In this document: positions 12,665 to 24,918 of the stretch, piece after piece
How the letters are laid out: each line of letters starts with the position of its first letter
Numbering within the stretch: position 1 is the stretch's first letter
Position numbers and translations under genes: made by a program
The notes under the pieces: generated by a model
What the model was told of the DNA's origin: nothing
Seen by the model: the letters and a program-made list of their open reading frames with translations, nothing else
Databases searched by the model: none
NCBI RefSeq assembly: GCF_964656455.1
Contig: NC_135716.1
Location: 105,184,389-105,248,388 of the forward strand
Reading direction: 5' to 3'
From: Halichoerus grypus
Taxonomy: Eukaryota; Chordata; Mammalia; Carnivora; Phocidae
DNA: 64,000 nt

Positions 12665-13290
12665 TGTCAGTGAGCCCTCTTGCTCAGCTATAGACGCCAA
12701 TGGTTAAAACAAAAAATAGACAAGACCACTTAACTCATGCTCTAACTGAAACCCATTGTTCTTATTTCTTATGGCACTTTCTTGAGGCATTGATGAAGAG
12801 GTTTTGCAATGACTGGAACATTCCAATAGCCAAGCCAGAAAAGCTCTGATTGCAACAGAATGCCTAGACCACACCCATTTCCCTGCCCATGGTTACATGC
12901 TGAACACATACCTCACCCCCCCACCTATGCTTGTGTACCCTCCGCCTGCTCTCTTGCATGTACCCCACCCCAACCTCTCCCTAGAAAATTCTAGATGTCC
13001 ATCTTGTGGGTGGAGAGGTCAATTGTTAAACTTTGAGCCTGCCATCTGCCCGGGCTGCCAACACCCGAAATAAATTTCTCCCTTTCTCTTTTCCAAACCC
13101 TCATCTCTTGAGTTATTGGCTTCTCTTGCAACAAGTTTATCTGAGTTTGCTTGGAAACAGTTGGCAAACCCAGCCAGGAGCAATGCTTTCCATTTGTCCA
13201 GCCCCTTCTGGATTTCCTGGAATGGAGCCATTGGCCAGGGTAGGAGTCACGCATTGGTTTCCTGAGTCAGCAGCTGTGATTGATCCATCA
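12665..13290 (+). repeat. Endogenous retroviral LTR, family A, copy 1
   Basis: Starts TGTCAGTGAGCCCTCTTGCT and carries AATAAA at 13079-13084 followed by the TTTCTCCCTTTCTCTTTTCC tract. It aligns by eye along its length with 15142-15770 (same strand) and 27100-27746 (opposite strand). The family name is not recognised; the right end is set by where the three copies diverge. No open reading frame of interest. Confidence 0.75.
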
Positions 13291-13829
13291 ACAATGGAAA
13301 AGGGGAGGTTGGTAGTTCTGGGAAGTTCAGTGCAGACTTGATCAGTCTGTACAACTGATCCTCCTGATGAGTGACTTCCTGTTCAAAGTAGAGTATACGT
13401 CACTATCCAGCCCTGCACTAGACTCTTCCTGAACATGAACTTGCTCATGCTGCATCTTCTGATGGGTTAGTCTTTATTTGCCATCTTTCACCACTATCCC
13501 TGGTTTGGGCATCTCAAAACAAAACAATCTCCAATGTCCAAAAAAGTGTAGAAAATTTAGGCCAGAGGCAATATTTAAATTTAGGTGAGGTGTCATGATG
13601 GTTCCAAAAAACTATTTTGGTCTAATAGAGAGGGAGACACAGACAAAAGCAGATGCACAAACTGGGCCAGTGTAACAGAAACAGAGGTGGGCACAGGTAG
13701 GTTCTTTATGGAAACACATATGCCTGCTGTAGGAGTGCTGATAATGCTTACCCTGTCTTCCGCCCTCCATCTTGTTCATGTTTGCTCCATGACCTCGCTT
13801 GGGGCTACATGTTCTGGGCCCTTTGGAGA
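13291..13829. other. Sequence between LTRs, unassigned
   Basis: Lies between family A copy 1 and another LTR-like stretch. It could be remnant proviral interior, but no gag, pol or env motif is visible. Confidence 0.4.
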
Positions 13830-14230
13830 TTAATACACATATCTTAGAAATGCCTGCCAAGGCCAGGATTGGGGGAGGCTTGTTGTGGCCTCCCATGAAT
13901 TTGTTAGAGATAACATAGTCGTTTCCCTTCCTGATGCACAAGTGGTGCCACAAGGTCTAATGAAAGGTTAGCTGTTAGGTGCCTATAAGCCCTTTGAGGT
14001 GTGTGTGATCCTTTGGATTTCACTAGAGTGCCCCTCCCCAAGTGTCCCCTTACTCTATATAATTTGTGGACTGAAGTCTGGACTTTGCAGAGAATAACAA
14101 TGTGGCTGCCATGCATCATCCTCCATCCTATCCCCCCACTATTAGTTACCCTGAATAAAACTGTGTAAACCGTATGGAGTTGCCTGCTTCCTTCCAGTCT
14201 CAAAGAGCCTTCTCAGTTTGGGGGATACTT
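13830..14230 (+). repeat. LTR-like sequence
   Basis: U3-like text, TACTCTATATAATTTGTGG (TATA-like, near 14051), then CTGAATAAAACTGTG with AATAAA at 14154-14159 and a short U5-like end. Family not identified. Confidence 0.45.
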
Positions 14231-14269
14231 TACTGTCTCTCCCCCACCTCCCAATACCTGGGACACCCA

Positions 14270-14860
14270 AAACTGGGTTCACCTCTTTGTGGGTGTCTAG
14301 CCAAAAGATATAATTGCACCAAAGAATTGGAAAAGGAAGAGTCTTATTTGTAACAAGTAAAGGAGAACACTGGGGATAGGGCATAGTTCCCAAGGCAGTG
14401 TTTCCTCAAACAACAAAACCAGGGAAGTTTTAAGCTAAGGGTCCATGCATATTCATGAAGGTATGCATATTCAATGGAGAATTCAGCATGGAATTGGGGC
14501 AAAAGTCATCTTAAGGTGACAGAGTCCAAGTCTTAGTTGATTGAAGTCACAAGGGCTGGCAAGGGTCGGCATCTTCAATTCTCTGGCTGCAGTTGGTCCA
14601 GTATCTGATTTTAAATCCTGCATAAGATAAATCAAGAATGTGTGTCAGGTCAATCTTTACTTTTGAACCAGCTCTGGGAGTTCTACCGCTGATTTATTGT
14701 TCCTGACCTGATAGTGGCTATTCATTCTTGCAATCTTTTGTTCCTTTAAAATCATTAGCTACTGGGGTCTATTTTGCAATTTCAACATATCCCAGGAAGT
14801 TCTGCAAAAAAATGTGCTTGGTCAAGTAGTGCTGGTCAGCCATAGATCACAAGATGGCTG
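14270..14860 (-). repeat. Possible second LTR-like sequence, opposite strand
   Basis: On the minus strand it reads like an LTR (AATAAATCAGC near 14695, and a U5-like end toward 14280). No second copy in the window supports it, so the call is tentative. Confidence 0.3.
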
Positions 14861-14882
14861 GGAGCCTAAGATGACTTTTCTT

Positions 14883-15082
14883 CTTTTTTTTTTTTCTTTT
14901 TCAAGATTTTATTTATTTATTTGAGAGAGTGCAAGAGAGGGTGTACGAGCAGGGGGGAGGGGCAGAGGGAGAAGCAGGCTCCCCGATGAGGAGGGAGCCC
15001 AACGTGGGGCTCAATCCCAGGACGCTGGGATCATGACCTGTGCCAAAGGCAGATGCTTAACCGACTGAGCCACCCAGGTACC
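14883..15082 (-). mobile_element. CAN SINE
   Basis: Full copy. Duplication CCTAAGATGACTTTTCTT at 14865-14882 and CCTAAGATGACATTTCTT at 15083-15100 (one mismatch). Confidence 0.95.
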
Positions 15083-15141
15083 CCTAAGATGACATTTCTT
15101 ATGTCAAGAAAGCTATGTCTCATCTTTCTTTCTCCAAGAAC

Positions 15142-15770
15142 TGTCAGCGGGCCCTCTTCTTCAAGTTTAACCGACAGTTAAAACCAAAAATAGACAAAAC
15201 CACTTAACTCATGCTCTAACTAAAACCCATTGTTCTTATTGCTTATGGCACTTTCTTGACGAATTGATGAAGATGTTTGGCAACAGCCAGAAAATTCCAG
15301 TTGCCAGGCCAGAAAAGCCCTGATAGCAACAAAATGCATAGAAGAGTTCTCATTCTCTGCTAAACACATACCACCCCCCACCCATGATCACACACCCTCT
15401 GCCTGCTCTCTTGCATGTACCCCACCCCAACCTCTCCCTATAAGACTCTAGGTGTCCATCTTGTGGGTAGAGAGATAATTGTTAAGGCCTAAAACTGCCA
15501 CCTTCCCTGGCTGCCAGCACCCGAAATAAATTTCTCCCTTTCTCTTTTCCACACCCTCATCCCTTGAGTTATTGGCTTCTCTTGTGATGAGTTTATCTGA
15601 GTCTGTTCAGCAACAGTGTTGGTGAACTCAGTCAGGAGCTATGCTTTCGATTTGTCCATTCTCCCCGGGATTCCCTATGATGGAGCAGTATGGTCGTGGC
15701 AGTGCGCCAGGGCTTACCCTTTCATTTCCTGAGTTAGTGGCTGGGATAGATCAGCTATGATAGATTTGTG
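15142..15770 (+). repeat. Endogenous retroviral LTR, family A, copy 2
   Basis: Begins TGTCAGCGGGCCCTCTTCTT, has AATAAA at 15525-15530 in the same position as copy 1, and shares its end (CAGGAGCTATGCTTTCGATT onward). Same strand as copy 1, 2.5 kb away, so the pair may be the two LTRs of a gutted provirus or two independent insertions. Confidence 0.75.
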
Positions 15771-15959
15771 GGTAACAGGACCCCTAATTCTGCACGGTGG
15801 AACTTGGGTCAATTTTGAGAGCACTAAGACAGAAGTGTGAAGCCAAAAATGGTGGGGAGGGGCAAAGACTGACCTATCAGAAGACCCAGCATGTGCAAAT
15901 TTATGTGCGGGAATAGTTGGGCTTAAGGGTTGGAAATTGGAGGAAGTGGCTAGATTAAT

Positions 15960-16000
15960 GATTAATTAGTCATTTAATTAATCAATTAATTAAACAACTT
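15960..16000 (+). repeat. AT-rich TTAATTAA-type simple repeat
   Basis: ATTAATTAGTCATTTAATTAATCAATTAATTAAAC, an imperfect TAAT tract. Confidence 0.6.
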
Positions 16001-16143
16001 TTTGTTCTTGTTGTTCGCTAAGCAATGGGTCATAAGGTCTAATAAGATATAGATCTAGCCCACAGTGATTTTATAGTCTCCTACAGAAAAAAGATGAGCG
16101 TAATAAGTTAACTTAAGGGATGGCAGGAGGACAGGAAGGAGAT

Positions 16144-16240
16144 GGTTAGAGGAAAATGAAGGGGGCAGGGGTTTGGAGGTTTGAAGGACAAGGAGTTGGT
16201 TAGAGGAAAATGAAGGGGGCAGGGTTTTGGAGGTTGGGGA
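16144..16240 (+). repeat. 54-bp tandem duplication
   Basis: GGTTAGAGGAAAATGAAGGG starts at 16144 and again at 16198; the two units run on with few differences (GGGGCAGGGGTTTGG versus GGGGCAGGGTTTTGG). Confidence 0.85.
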
Positions 16241-16261
16241 AATGGGTGAAGGGGATGTTGG

Positions 16262-17000
16262 GGAGAAAACATTTTTCTCTATCCTTCAAAGTTTTTTTAC
16301 TGGTCTAGGAATTAAATTGACAGGAGACAGGTTAACAGGAGAAGGTCAAATTTAATTACATATGTACCCATTCTTATGGGGGTTCCATAAGATTATGAGG
16401 CTAAAGGCAGTCAGGTACTTCAAGCTTATATGCCATCCAGAACTAAGGAGAGAGGGGTTGGGGTATGGGACCTCAAAGGGAAGGAAGACAATTCACAGGA
16501 AGATGAAAATGAGTAAATGATGTGTGATGAACGAAGGTCTGCCGGACCTACAGAAACAATGGGACACAGAGAGGAATTTTAACAAACAGACTTTGCTAGG
16601 TTCCTTGCAGTCTACCACACCTAGTTTGTATTATACTGTATCTATCTATGGTGATAGCTCCCTTCCTGGAACAGTTCTATCTAAATTTTTTCAGGCAGTG
16701 ATAGGGAAGTACAAAGGTTCTTTCTGATCCTTCTGTTTCTTAGGAAAAAGTCAGTTAAAAATAATCCACATGCCGGGGTGCCTGGGTGGTTCAGGCAGTT
16801 AAGCGTCTACTTTCAGCTCAGGTTATAGTCTTGGGATCCTGGGACTGAGCTCCGTGGTGGGCTCCCTGCTCAGCAGTGAGTCTGCCTCTCCCCCTGCTCA
16901 TGTGCTCTCTCTCTCAAATAAATAAAATAAAATCTTAAAAAAAAATAATCCACATGCCAAAAAGGTACATTTTGGGGTGGCAAATTCTGCGCCCCTAGGG
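16262..17000 (-). repeat. Endogenous retroviral LTR, family B, inverted solo copy
   Basis: The minus strand carries the same order of blocks as the LTRs at 20227 and 24465: a CCACCCCAAAATG start, GATTATTTTTAACTGACTTT, GTGTCCCATTGTTTCTG, then GTTAACCTGTCTCCTGTCAA and ATTCCTAGACCAG near its 3' end (16290-16345). A SINE is inserted at 16775-16943. No matching partner LTR is nearby, so it is read as a solo LTR. Confidence 0.65.
16775..16943 (+). mobile_element. CAN SINE, short CT region
   Basis: Sits inside the family B LTR. Perfect 15-bp duplication AATAATCCACATGCC at 16760-16774 and 16944-16958. Confidence 0.95.
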
Positions 17001-17002
17001 GT

Positions 17003-17262
17003 CAAAAGGTACAAACTTAATAAATGTCATTGGGATGTAACATGTAGTGTGGTGACTACAGTTAATTTAAAGGTTGCTAAGAGAGATCTTAAAAGCTCTC
17101 ATTACAAGAAAATAAATTCTGTAACTTTGTGTGGTAGTAGATGTTAATCAGACTTATTGTGGTGATCCTTTCACAATATATACAAGTATCAAATTATTAT
17201 GTTGTATACCTGAAATTTATATGGTATATGTCAGTTACATCTCAGGAAAAAAGTAATAATAA
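17003..17262 (+). repeat. L1 3' UTR fragment
   Basis: L1MA/MB-type 3' end: GTGGTGACTACAGTTAATTT, GCTAAGAGAGATCTTAAAAG, CTTATTGTGGTGATCC, ACAATATATACAAGTATC and TTATGTTGTATACCTGAAAT in order. Confidence 0.8.
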
Positions 17263-17764
17263 TAGCATTTTTACTCAATAGAGAGTTTTTATTTTATTAT
17301 ATATTTACATATTTATTTATTTTAAAATTTATTTTATTTAAATTCAATTAACATACAGTGTATTATTAGTTTCAGAGGTAGACGTCAGTGATTCATCAGT
17401 TGTATATAACACCCAGTGCTCATTACATCATGTGCCCTCCTTAATGCCCATTACCCAGTGACCCCATCCCCTCCCTCCAGCAACCCTCAGTTTGTTTCCT
17501 ATAGTTAAGAATCTTTTGTGGTTTGTCTTTCTCTCTGATTTCATCTTATTTTATTTTTCCCTCCCTTCCCCTATGATCTTCTGTTTTGTTTCTTAAATTC
17601 CACATATGAGTGAAATCATATGATAATTGTCTTTCTCTGACTTATTTCATTTAGCATAATACCCTCTAGTTCCACCCACATCGTTGCAAATGGAAAGATT
17701 TCATTTTTTTGATGACTGAGTAGTATTCCATTATATATATATATACACAAATGCACCACATCCT

Positions 17765-17972
17765 TTTTTAAAAAAAATTTTTTATTTATTCATTTGAGAG
17801 AGAGAGAGCATGCGGGAAAGCATGAGCAGTGAGGAGGGTCAGAAGGAGAGGAGAAGCAGACCCCCCCACTAAGCAGGGACCACCCCCCCCATACAGGGCT
17901 CAATCCCAAGACCCCAGGATCATGACCTGAGCTGAAGGCAGATGCTTAACTGACTGAGCCACACAGGCACCC

Positions 17973-17974
<2 letters not shown>
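17765..17974 (-). mobile_element. CAN SINE within L1
   Basis: Full copy with C-rich variants (CCCCCCCACT, ACCACCCCCCCC) in the middle. The L1 text CACATC...TTCTTTATCC is repeated on both sides. Confidence 0.92.
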
Positions 17975-18572
<598 letters not shown>

Positions 18573-19036
18573 CTGTTTCCTCTGCTGTGCAAAAGCTTTT
18601 TATCTTGATGAAGTCCCAGTAGTAGAGATGTGTTTAGCAAGAATTTGCTGCAGCCGAGGTCACAGAGGTTGCTGCTTGTGTTCTTCTCTAGGATTTTGAT
18701 GTATTGCTGTCTTACATTTAGGTTTTTCATCCATTTTGAGTTTGTGTTTGTCTATGGTGTAAGAAAACAGTCTAGTTTCATTCTTATGCATGTGGCTGTC
18801 CAATTTCCCCAGCACCATTTGTTGAAGAGACTGTCTTTTTTCCATTGGATATTCTTTCCTGCTTTGTTGAAGATTAGTTAACCATAGAGTTGAGGGTCCA
18901 TTTCTGGGTTCTTTATTCTGTTCCATTGATCTATGTGTCTGCTTTTATGCCAGTACCATACTGTCTTGATGATTATAGCTTTGTAATAGAGCTTGAAGTC
19001 CAGAATTGTGATGCCATCAGCTTTGGTTTTCTTTTT

Positions 19037-19230
19037 CTTTTAAAGATTTTATTTATTTATTTTGACAGAGAGAGAGAGACAGCGAGAGAGGGAACACAAG
19101 CAGGAGTGGGAGAGGGAGAAGCAGGCTTCTCGTGGACAGAGAGCCTGATGTGGGGCTTGATCCCAGGATGCTGGGATCATGACCTGAGCCAAAGGCAGAC
19201 GCTTAACGACTGAACCACCTAGGTGCCCCT
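19037..19230 (-). mobile_element. CAN SINE within L1
   Basis: Perfect 18-bp duplication AGCTTTGGTTTTCTTTTT at 19019-19036 and 19231-19248, which places the insertion clearly after the L1. Confidence 0.96.
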
Positions 19231-19477
19231 AGCTTTGGTTTTCTTTTTCAACCTTCCTTTAACTATTTGGGGTCTTTTCTGGTTTCATACAAATTTTAGG
19301 ATTATTTGTTCCAGCTCTGTGAAAAATGTTGATGGTATTTTGATAGGGATTGCATTGAATGTATAGATTGCTCTGGGTAGCATAGACATTTTAACAATAT
19401 TTGTTCTTCCAATCCACTCAATAGAAATTTTTGAGTTCAAGTATTTTTATTTAATTTTTCCTTTGTGTTGTCTTATT

Positions 19478-19685
19478 TTATTTATTTTTTAAAGATTTAT
19501 TTATTTATTTGAGAGAGAGGTGGGGGGAATGAGCAGGAGGGGCAGAGGAGAAGGAGAGAGAATCCCAATGGACTCCACACTGAATGTGGAGCCCGATGTG
19601 GGGCTTGATCTCATGACCCTGAGATCACGACCTGAGCCAAAACCAAGAGTTGGATGCCCAACTGACTGCACCACCCAGGCACCCC
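19478..19685 (-). mobile_element. CAN SINE
   Basis: Just outside the L1. Duplication TCCTTTGTGTTGTCTTATT at 19459-19477 and 19686-19704, 19 bp, perfect. Confidence 0.96.
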
Positions 19686-19747
19686 TCCTTTGTGTTGTCT
19701 TATTGAGTTTGATTTCAGCTTGATGTTGACAAAGAGGAAAATGAGTA

Positions 19748-19749
<2 letters not shown>

Positions 19750-19811
<62 letters not shown>
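19750..19811. repeat. (AT)31 microsatellite
   Basis: 62 bp of uninterrupted AT dinucleotides. Confidence 0.98.
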
Positions 19812-20226
19812 CTTTGGCTAAGAGAGAATATCTGTATTTATACTTAAACTGTTTTTCCAAAACTAAAAATATGTAAAGATATTCCTTATGGAGCCTAAAA
19901 TCTGAGGAGAGGCTATGCTATTAGGTTGAAGCTTTATTTCCAACTAACTGTGAGACTTCACACTAGTCATATAACTTTCTGAACCTTTATAACATTCCTG
20001 ACCTTTAAAGTAAATGTGTAATGGGAGAAAGAAAGATAAGAAAAGAAAATGAGGGGAACACAGAAGAAACATGTGATGGGACAGTCTGGAGACAAGAACC
20101 TGCCTGAAACACCTGGAGCACTACAAAGCATTTTCAATGGTAGGAGCTAGAGGGGCAAGCAGCAATCATATTCTAAAGGGCTTTGGTGATATGTGTAGAG
20201 GTGAAAAAATAATTTTCCCTCTACCC

Positions 20227-20770
20227 TGTAAGGGGTAAGGGCAGGCTGCCCCAAGGTGGGTTACTTTGGCACGAAGATTATTTTGAGTTAAAAAGCAACC
20301 AAACCCAGTAGATTCAGGAAAAGCTCCCTACCTCCCCCTAAACTGCCTAAAAATAGTTTAGATAGAGAATTTGCTCTGGGAAGAGGGTTATCATCATAGA
20401 TAACTTCATTATACTATGAATTAAGTGTAGTAGCCAGGGAGGAACCCAGCTAGATCTCTTTGAGCAAAGTCCTCTATGTCCCATTGTTACTGAGTGTTGC
20501 AGCAAACATTTGTTTATCAAATATTTATTCTTTTTCATCTTTTTATGAATTACATTCCTTCTTTTTGAAGTCCCAGACCCCTATGCCCTTCTCCATAGTT
20601 CAGGATGACATGTGTACCTCATTCTGTCCATTTTTGGAAATTTCCATGTCTGTGTGGATTTCTTGTATGTAAGAAATTGTTTGATTTTCTACCGTTAATC
20701 TGTCTCATGTCAACTGGATTCTTAGTCCAGCTAGAAGGACCTTGAAATGCACAAGAAATTCTTGCTAACA
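20227..20770 (+). repeat. Endogenous retroviral LTR, family B, 5' copy
   Basis: Shares block order with 24465-24918: GGTTACTTTGGCACGAAGAT, TATTTTGAGTTAAAAAGCAA, TAATCTGTCTCATGTCAACT, TTCTTAGTCCAGCTAGAAGG, and an end near AAATTCTTGCTAACA. The U5 wording resembles ERV1 (gammaretrovirus-like) LTRs. Sequence directly after it (GTTGGTGTAGCTGGTGG) is where a primer-binding site would sit, but I cannot assign a tRNA. Confidence 0.72.
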
Positions 20771-22235
20771 GTTGGTGTAGCTGGTGGCAAGATACTTTAA
20801 CTTGTTGGATGTCATTCACCCCAGACACTGCTGTAGCTGAGAGATATCTGACAAACAGTTGGCAGAAGGTAAGATTTCTTATTATGTCAGTCTCCTGGAA
20901 TCTCTATCTGTGGAATCTTATGGAGAGTGGTAGTGTCCTATTTCTCTCTTTCTAAATTTAGATTAGCAGGAGAAAATGTTTTTGGAATCAGTTCCTTGGG
21001 CTTAGTGATTCTTTGGTTGAAATTGGTAGAGTACTCTCTGGTTATTGATCCATTTCCTCCCAAGAATGGTCTTTGTTTTTCTTTGTGTCTTTTATGTCTT
21101 ATGTCATAAAAAGGATAGAATGCAGGCATAGGCCTATAATCCTGCTGTTGGAGCCGGCCCCACAGACTGGTAAAATCACAATTCTCATCAGACCAGAGTC
21201 TGTTTAGACAAATTTTGCTGTGGCTTACAGATTATTGCTGAGGGACATCTTAGGAGCCAAAACTGCAAAATTGGTGGGCATGGGTTGAACACTTAAAAGC
21301 TGTTAGAGCACTTGCCACCTTAAGAAAACTCTCATGTTAGGATAAGTTGGTCATGGAATGGGTTAGATCAACACTAGGTTGTTACCTGCCAAACTCAAGA
21401 AAACTTCATTGCAATGAGGAACACTGTAAAACAACACATAACTCTGTGACACATTATGAGTTTGGCTCCAGGAGATCCAAGGCTTACCTAAGCTGTTAAA
21501 GTGCATGTATTTTTCCTTTGGTCTTGTTCTGTGTCCTAAGAGCTTGGCTCTGTGACTGGTGAGAATATTCACTTTCGTCTCCACCATCTGGAGGGTGCAC
21601 TTACTGGGGTGCACCTTGGTGGCCAGTTAAATAGACTGGGGATCCGAGTTTCTTTCTCTCTCCAGTTGTGCAACTCACTGGGGTGTTTGCCACAAGAGAT
21701 TCCAGCGCATAGGAGCCTTTGTTATCTCACTCTTTGTTGCTTGTTAGTGCTGGAAAGTCCCATTCCCGAAATGCCTGCCCGGTGTCATAGGTTAGGGGGT
21801 GGGCAGTGACTGGAGGTGTTTCACGATTAATGGGAGACTGAAGACACTGTTTTCACTACGGAATCCTTACTTGCTGTGCAACAAAGGTTTTTGCTTACTT
21901 AGATTAATTTTGGGAGTAAACTTTGGATCATGGGGGCTACATCATCTCTGCCCTCTCCGGATGCCTCTTCCATCTTTGGTTAAGCCATTAAAAGGCTTAT
22001 TGGTTTGAGTTGCTATTAATAGATTCTACTCATCAATGACTAGGTGATGGATCCTTTAAATTGGCTATGTTTTAAAAAAAATTATAAGTTTTGTGGGGAG
22101 TTTTCAATGGTCTTATTAGCATAATAGGTAGCCTTAGGGACTCCCTTGACAAATTAAAAGAACAAAAATCAGACTTCAGATTTAAATATAAATGTCTGCA
22201 CCCAATGTAAATTCCCCTTCTTAAAATCCAGCCTT

Positions 22236-22436
22236 GGGGCGCCTGGGTAGTTCAGTTGGTTAAACGTCTGCCTTCAGCTCGAGTCTTGATCCCAGGATTC
22301 TGGGATCGAGCCCCTCATCGGGCTCCCTGCTCTGCGAGGAGCCTACTTCTCCCTCTCCCTCTGCCTGCTGCTTCCCCTGCTTGTGCTCTCTGTCTCTCTG
22401 TCAAGTAAATAAATAAAATCTTAAAAAAAAAAAGAA
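22236..22436 (+). mobile_element. CAN SINE within the proviral interior
   Basis: Perfect 15-bp duplication TTAAAATCCAGCCTT at 22221-22235 and 22437-22451. Confidence 0.96.
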
Positions 22437-22561
22437 TTAAAATCCAGCCTTACCTACCTGTTTTAACTTTTCTTCCCCTACAAGATTTAGAAGGAGCACT
22501 CCAGCCTAATCTCTATGTTTGAAGAATACAGGTTTTTCATGTAGATGCTAGAAGCCAGGAA

Positions 22562-22783
22562 ATGAATTTAACAAAAGCATCCGACACTGGCATTAAGGCT
22601 CACTTTACTCCTATCTCCCAGGGCTCTGTAATCAGGCCCTGCCAACCTCAGGCATTCCTATGCAATGTCCTTTGCTGGTGTATCCTAGATCCCCACTGTA
22701 TCTCCTGGACAGTAGCAGATCTTTTAAATTATAAAACCCTTTTACCTCTACTTTCAAAAGATCTTACCAAATTTAGAGAGTAA
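22562..22783 (+). pseudogene. Gag capsid-like remnant of an endogenous retrovirus
   Basis: A 73-codon open stretch whose C-terminal half (SWTVADLLNYK and following) looks like the beginning of an ERV1-type capsid. It is cut off by stops on both sides and has no matrix or nucleocapsid neighbour. The call rests on a short pattern only. Confidence 0.4.
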
Positions 22784-24464
22784 TGCAAAAGATTATTTGA
22801 TTATATTCACAGCTTCCCCTTCATAGAGGAAAGAGAGGACCAAAATTTCTCTTAGGCCTTCTTACAAATGATCTGCAAAAGGCTAATATTCAGGGGCTAA
22901 TAGAAGCCAAGTTTAAAATAGTGCACCCAGAGCAAAGGCTTTTATTAAAATGCTTCACACAGACTTTACAAAGATAAATCTTTTGAGTCCCACTTTAGTT
23001 AAAAGCTTTCTCATATACAATAAAGAGTGAATTTAGTTTAAAAAGGAACAGAGCCAATTCCTTCATATTGAGGCTGTAATTCCAGTTATTTGGGGAATTA
23101 GAAACAACTGACTTTGCCTTACAAATTTCTACAAAACCAAAAATGCAACTCTAGAAACAAGTCAAAGCCTACGTATTTTTACCAATCCCCAAAACTTGCC
23201 TATTCCTCTCAAAATGTTTGTAGGTATTATAAAAGATCAAGATATTGGAATAAAATTGTCCTATACTTGCAAAAAAAAAAAGATTTTACATTATTCTTCT
23301 GTCCCTTGAAATTATAAATCTTGTCTTTAAAATGTAAACATAGTCCATAATCTCCTGAAACTGAAGGAAAAAAAAAGGAGGTGGGGGTGGGGGGAAGAGG
23401 CCTTTTAAAAATACAAATTGCTAAAAAAATCTCTTGTGCCCAGACTCTAGCCCCTCCAACAGATAGATAGGCTCTAAATATCCACCTTGGAGAACACTCA
23501 GATACTCCATCTTTGCCTTTATGATGTAAATTTTCTACCCTAGCGTAGCTAGGACCTAGGAACCATTTTTTGAAATGCAAATTTTAGGGAGAAGTGTTTC
23601 ATTAGGGGGAAAAAAAGAGTCTTTGGAAATTGGACCTTTAATATCCTCTCCACAAATATTAGTAAAACCAGTATAAGATTTTGGTTGCATCTTGTTTGTG
23701 TATTTGTATGTGTGTCCAGATAGGCTGTACATGTGAAATATTTTCTCTGTATCTGGCATTGCTAAAATTAATTTGTAAAAGAGTTCTGCTTAATTGGTTT
23801 GAAGACAAGCACTTGTAAGAACTGGGTATTCTAAAACTCAGAAAGATAGAAACTAACCTAAATGTTTTTCAAGTTCATATGATCAAGGGAGAATATTCAG
23901 TATTAAAGCTAATTTAAGGTTGTTGGTTTAATTAAAATAGATATGTCTTTAGAGTTATTAGCATTAAATAAAAACTTTTATTCTGCTTATATTACTAAAA
24001 GTCAAATAAGTTCATGTTATTTCTGTTATAAAATTTGTCAGAAAAGAAAGAATAATGATTGACTTTGTCTAATGCCTCACGAAGTTTTACGGGTAGTCTA
24101 AACATAATTGTAAATTAAATAGACATTTAATAAGATAAAAAGGTTTGTAGGCAAACCTTTACATAGTTCCCAAAATTTTGGTAACCTGCACTTTAAAGTT
24201 TTGCTAACTTAAATGATGAATAAAGTTATATTCATTAAATATCTAGATCATTTTCAAATAAGATAAAGTAATGAAACATTAGGTACTGAACATAGGTTTA
24301 TCTACTTTTATTACAGAGAAACTAAAGATAAATTTGTGTCTGTTAGTAAACATGTCTTATGCTTTATGGAAAAGATCATACTATGAAAAAGCACATTTCT
24401 AGAAATTATGAAATATATTCATAAATTTGCCAATCTAAAGAATTCTGGTGTGAGAGTTCACAAT

Positions 24465-24918
24465 TGGTTACGTAGGGCCACCCCAAAGGGCAGGCCATCC
24501 CAAGATGGGTCACTTTGGCATGAACATTATTTTGAGTTAAAAGCAATCAAAACCCAGAAGATTCAGGAAAAGCTCTTTACGTCCCCCTCAACTGCCTGCT
24601 TGTACCAGGAAGAGAGCTATTAACAGAGATTCCTCTTTACCTGGGAAACTTTATCTGCATAATAGGGCAACTTTTGTTTTCTACACATCTCCTCTCACCT
24701 CCCTGGTGATGGTCCTTCTCCCCTCTGCATCCTCAGACCCCTACCCTTCTCCTTAGCTCATATAAGCTTTATATTGCTTCACTGTCTTTGGACTTTCATG
24801 TCTGTTGTGGATTCCCTGTACATACAAAATTAAATTTGATTTCCTTCTATTAATCTGTCTCATGTCAATTTGATTCTTAGTCCAGCTAAAAGGACCTTGA
24901 AGGGGACAGGAAATTCTT
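24465..24918 (+). repeat. Endogenous retroviral LTR, family B, 3' copy
   Basis: GGTCACTTTGGCATGAACAT, TATTTTGAGTTAAAAGCAAT, TAATCTGTCTCATGTCAATT, TTCTTAGTCCAGCTAAAAGG, ending near GGACAGGAAATTCTTC. It pairs with 20227-20770 as the downstream LTR, though the two have drifted, including indels of tens of bases. Confidence 0.72.

Larger units (their letters stand above)
20771..24464 (+). repeat. Decayed ERV1-like proviral interior (deleted, non-coding)
   Basis: About 3.7 kb between two same-strand family B LTRs, including one SINE. Too short for a complete provirus, and most of it shows no long open frame; pol and env are not recognisable. A gag-like piece is visible near 22640-22783. The region 22800-24460 is very A+T-rich with no recognised content. 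Confidence 0.55.

Noticed and set aside
19740..19811. AT tract as a replication origin or fragile site
   Set aside because: 62 bp of AT repeat alone is ordinary microsatellite expansion; nothing nearby supports a special role.
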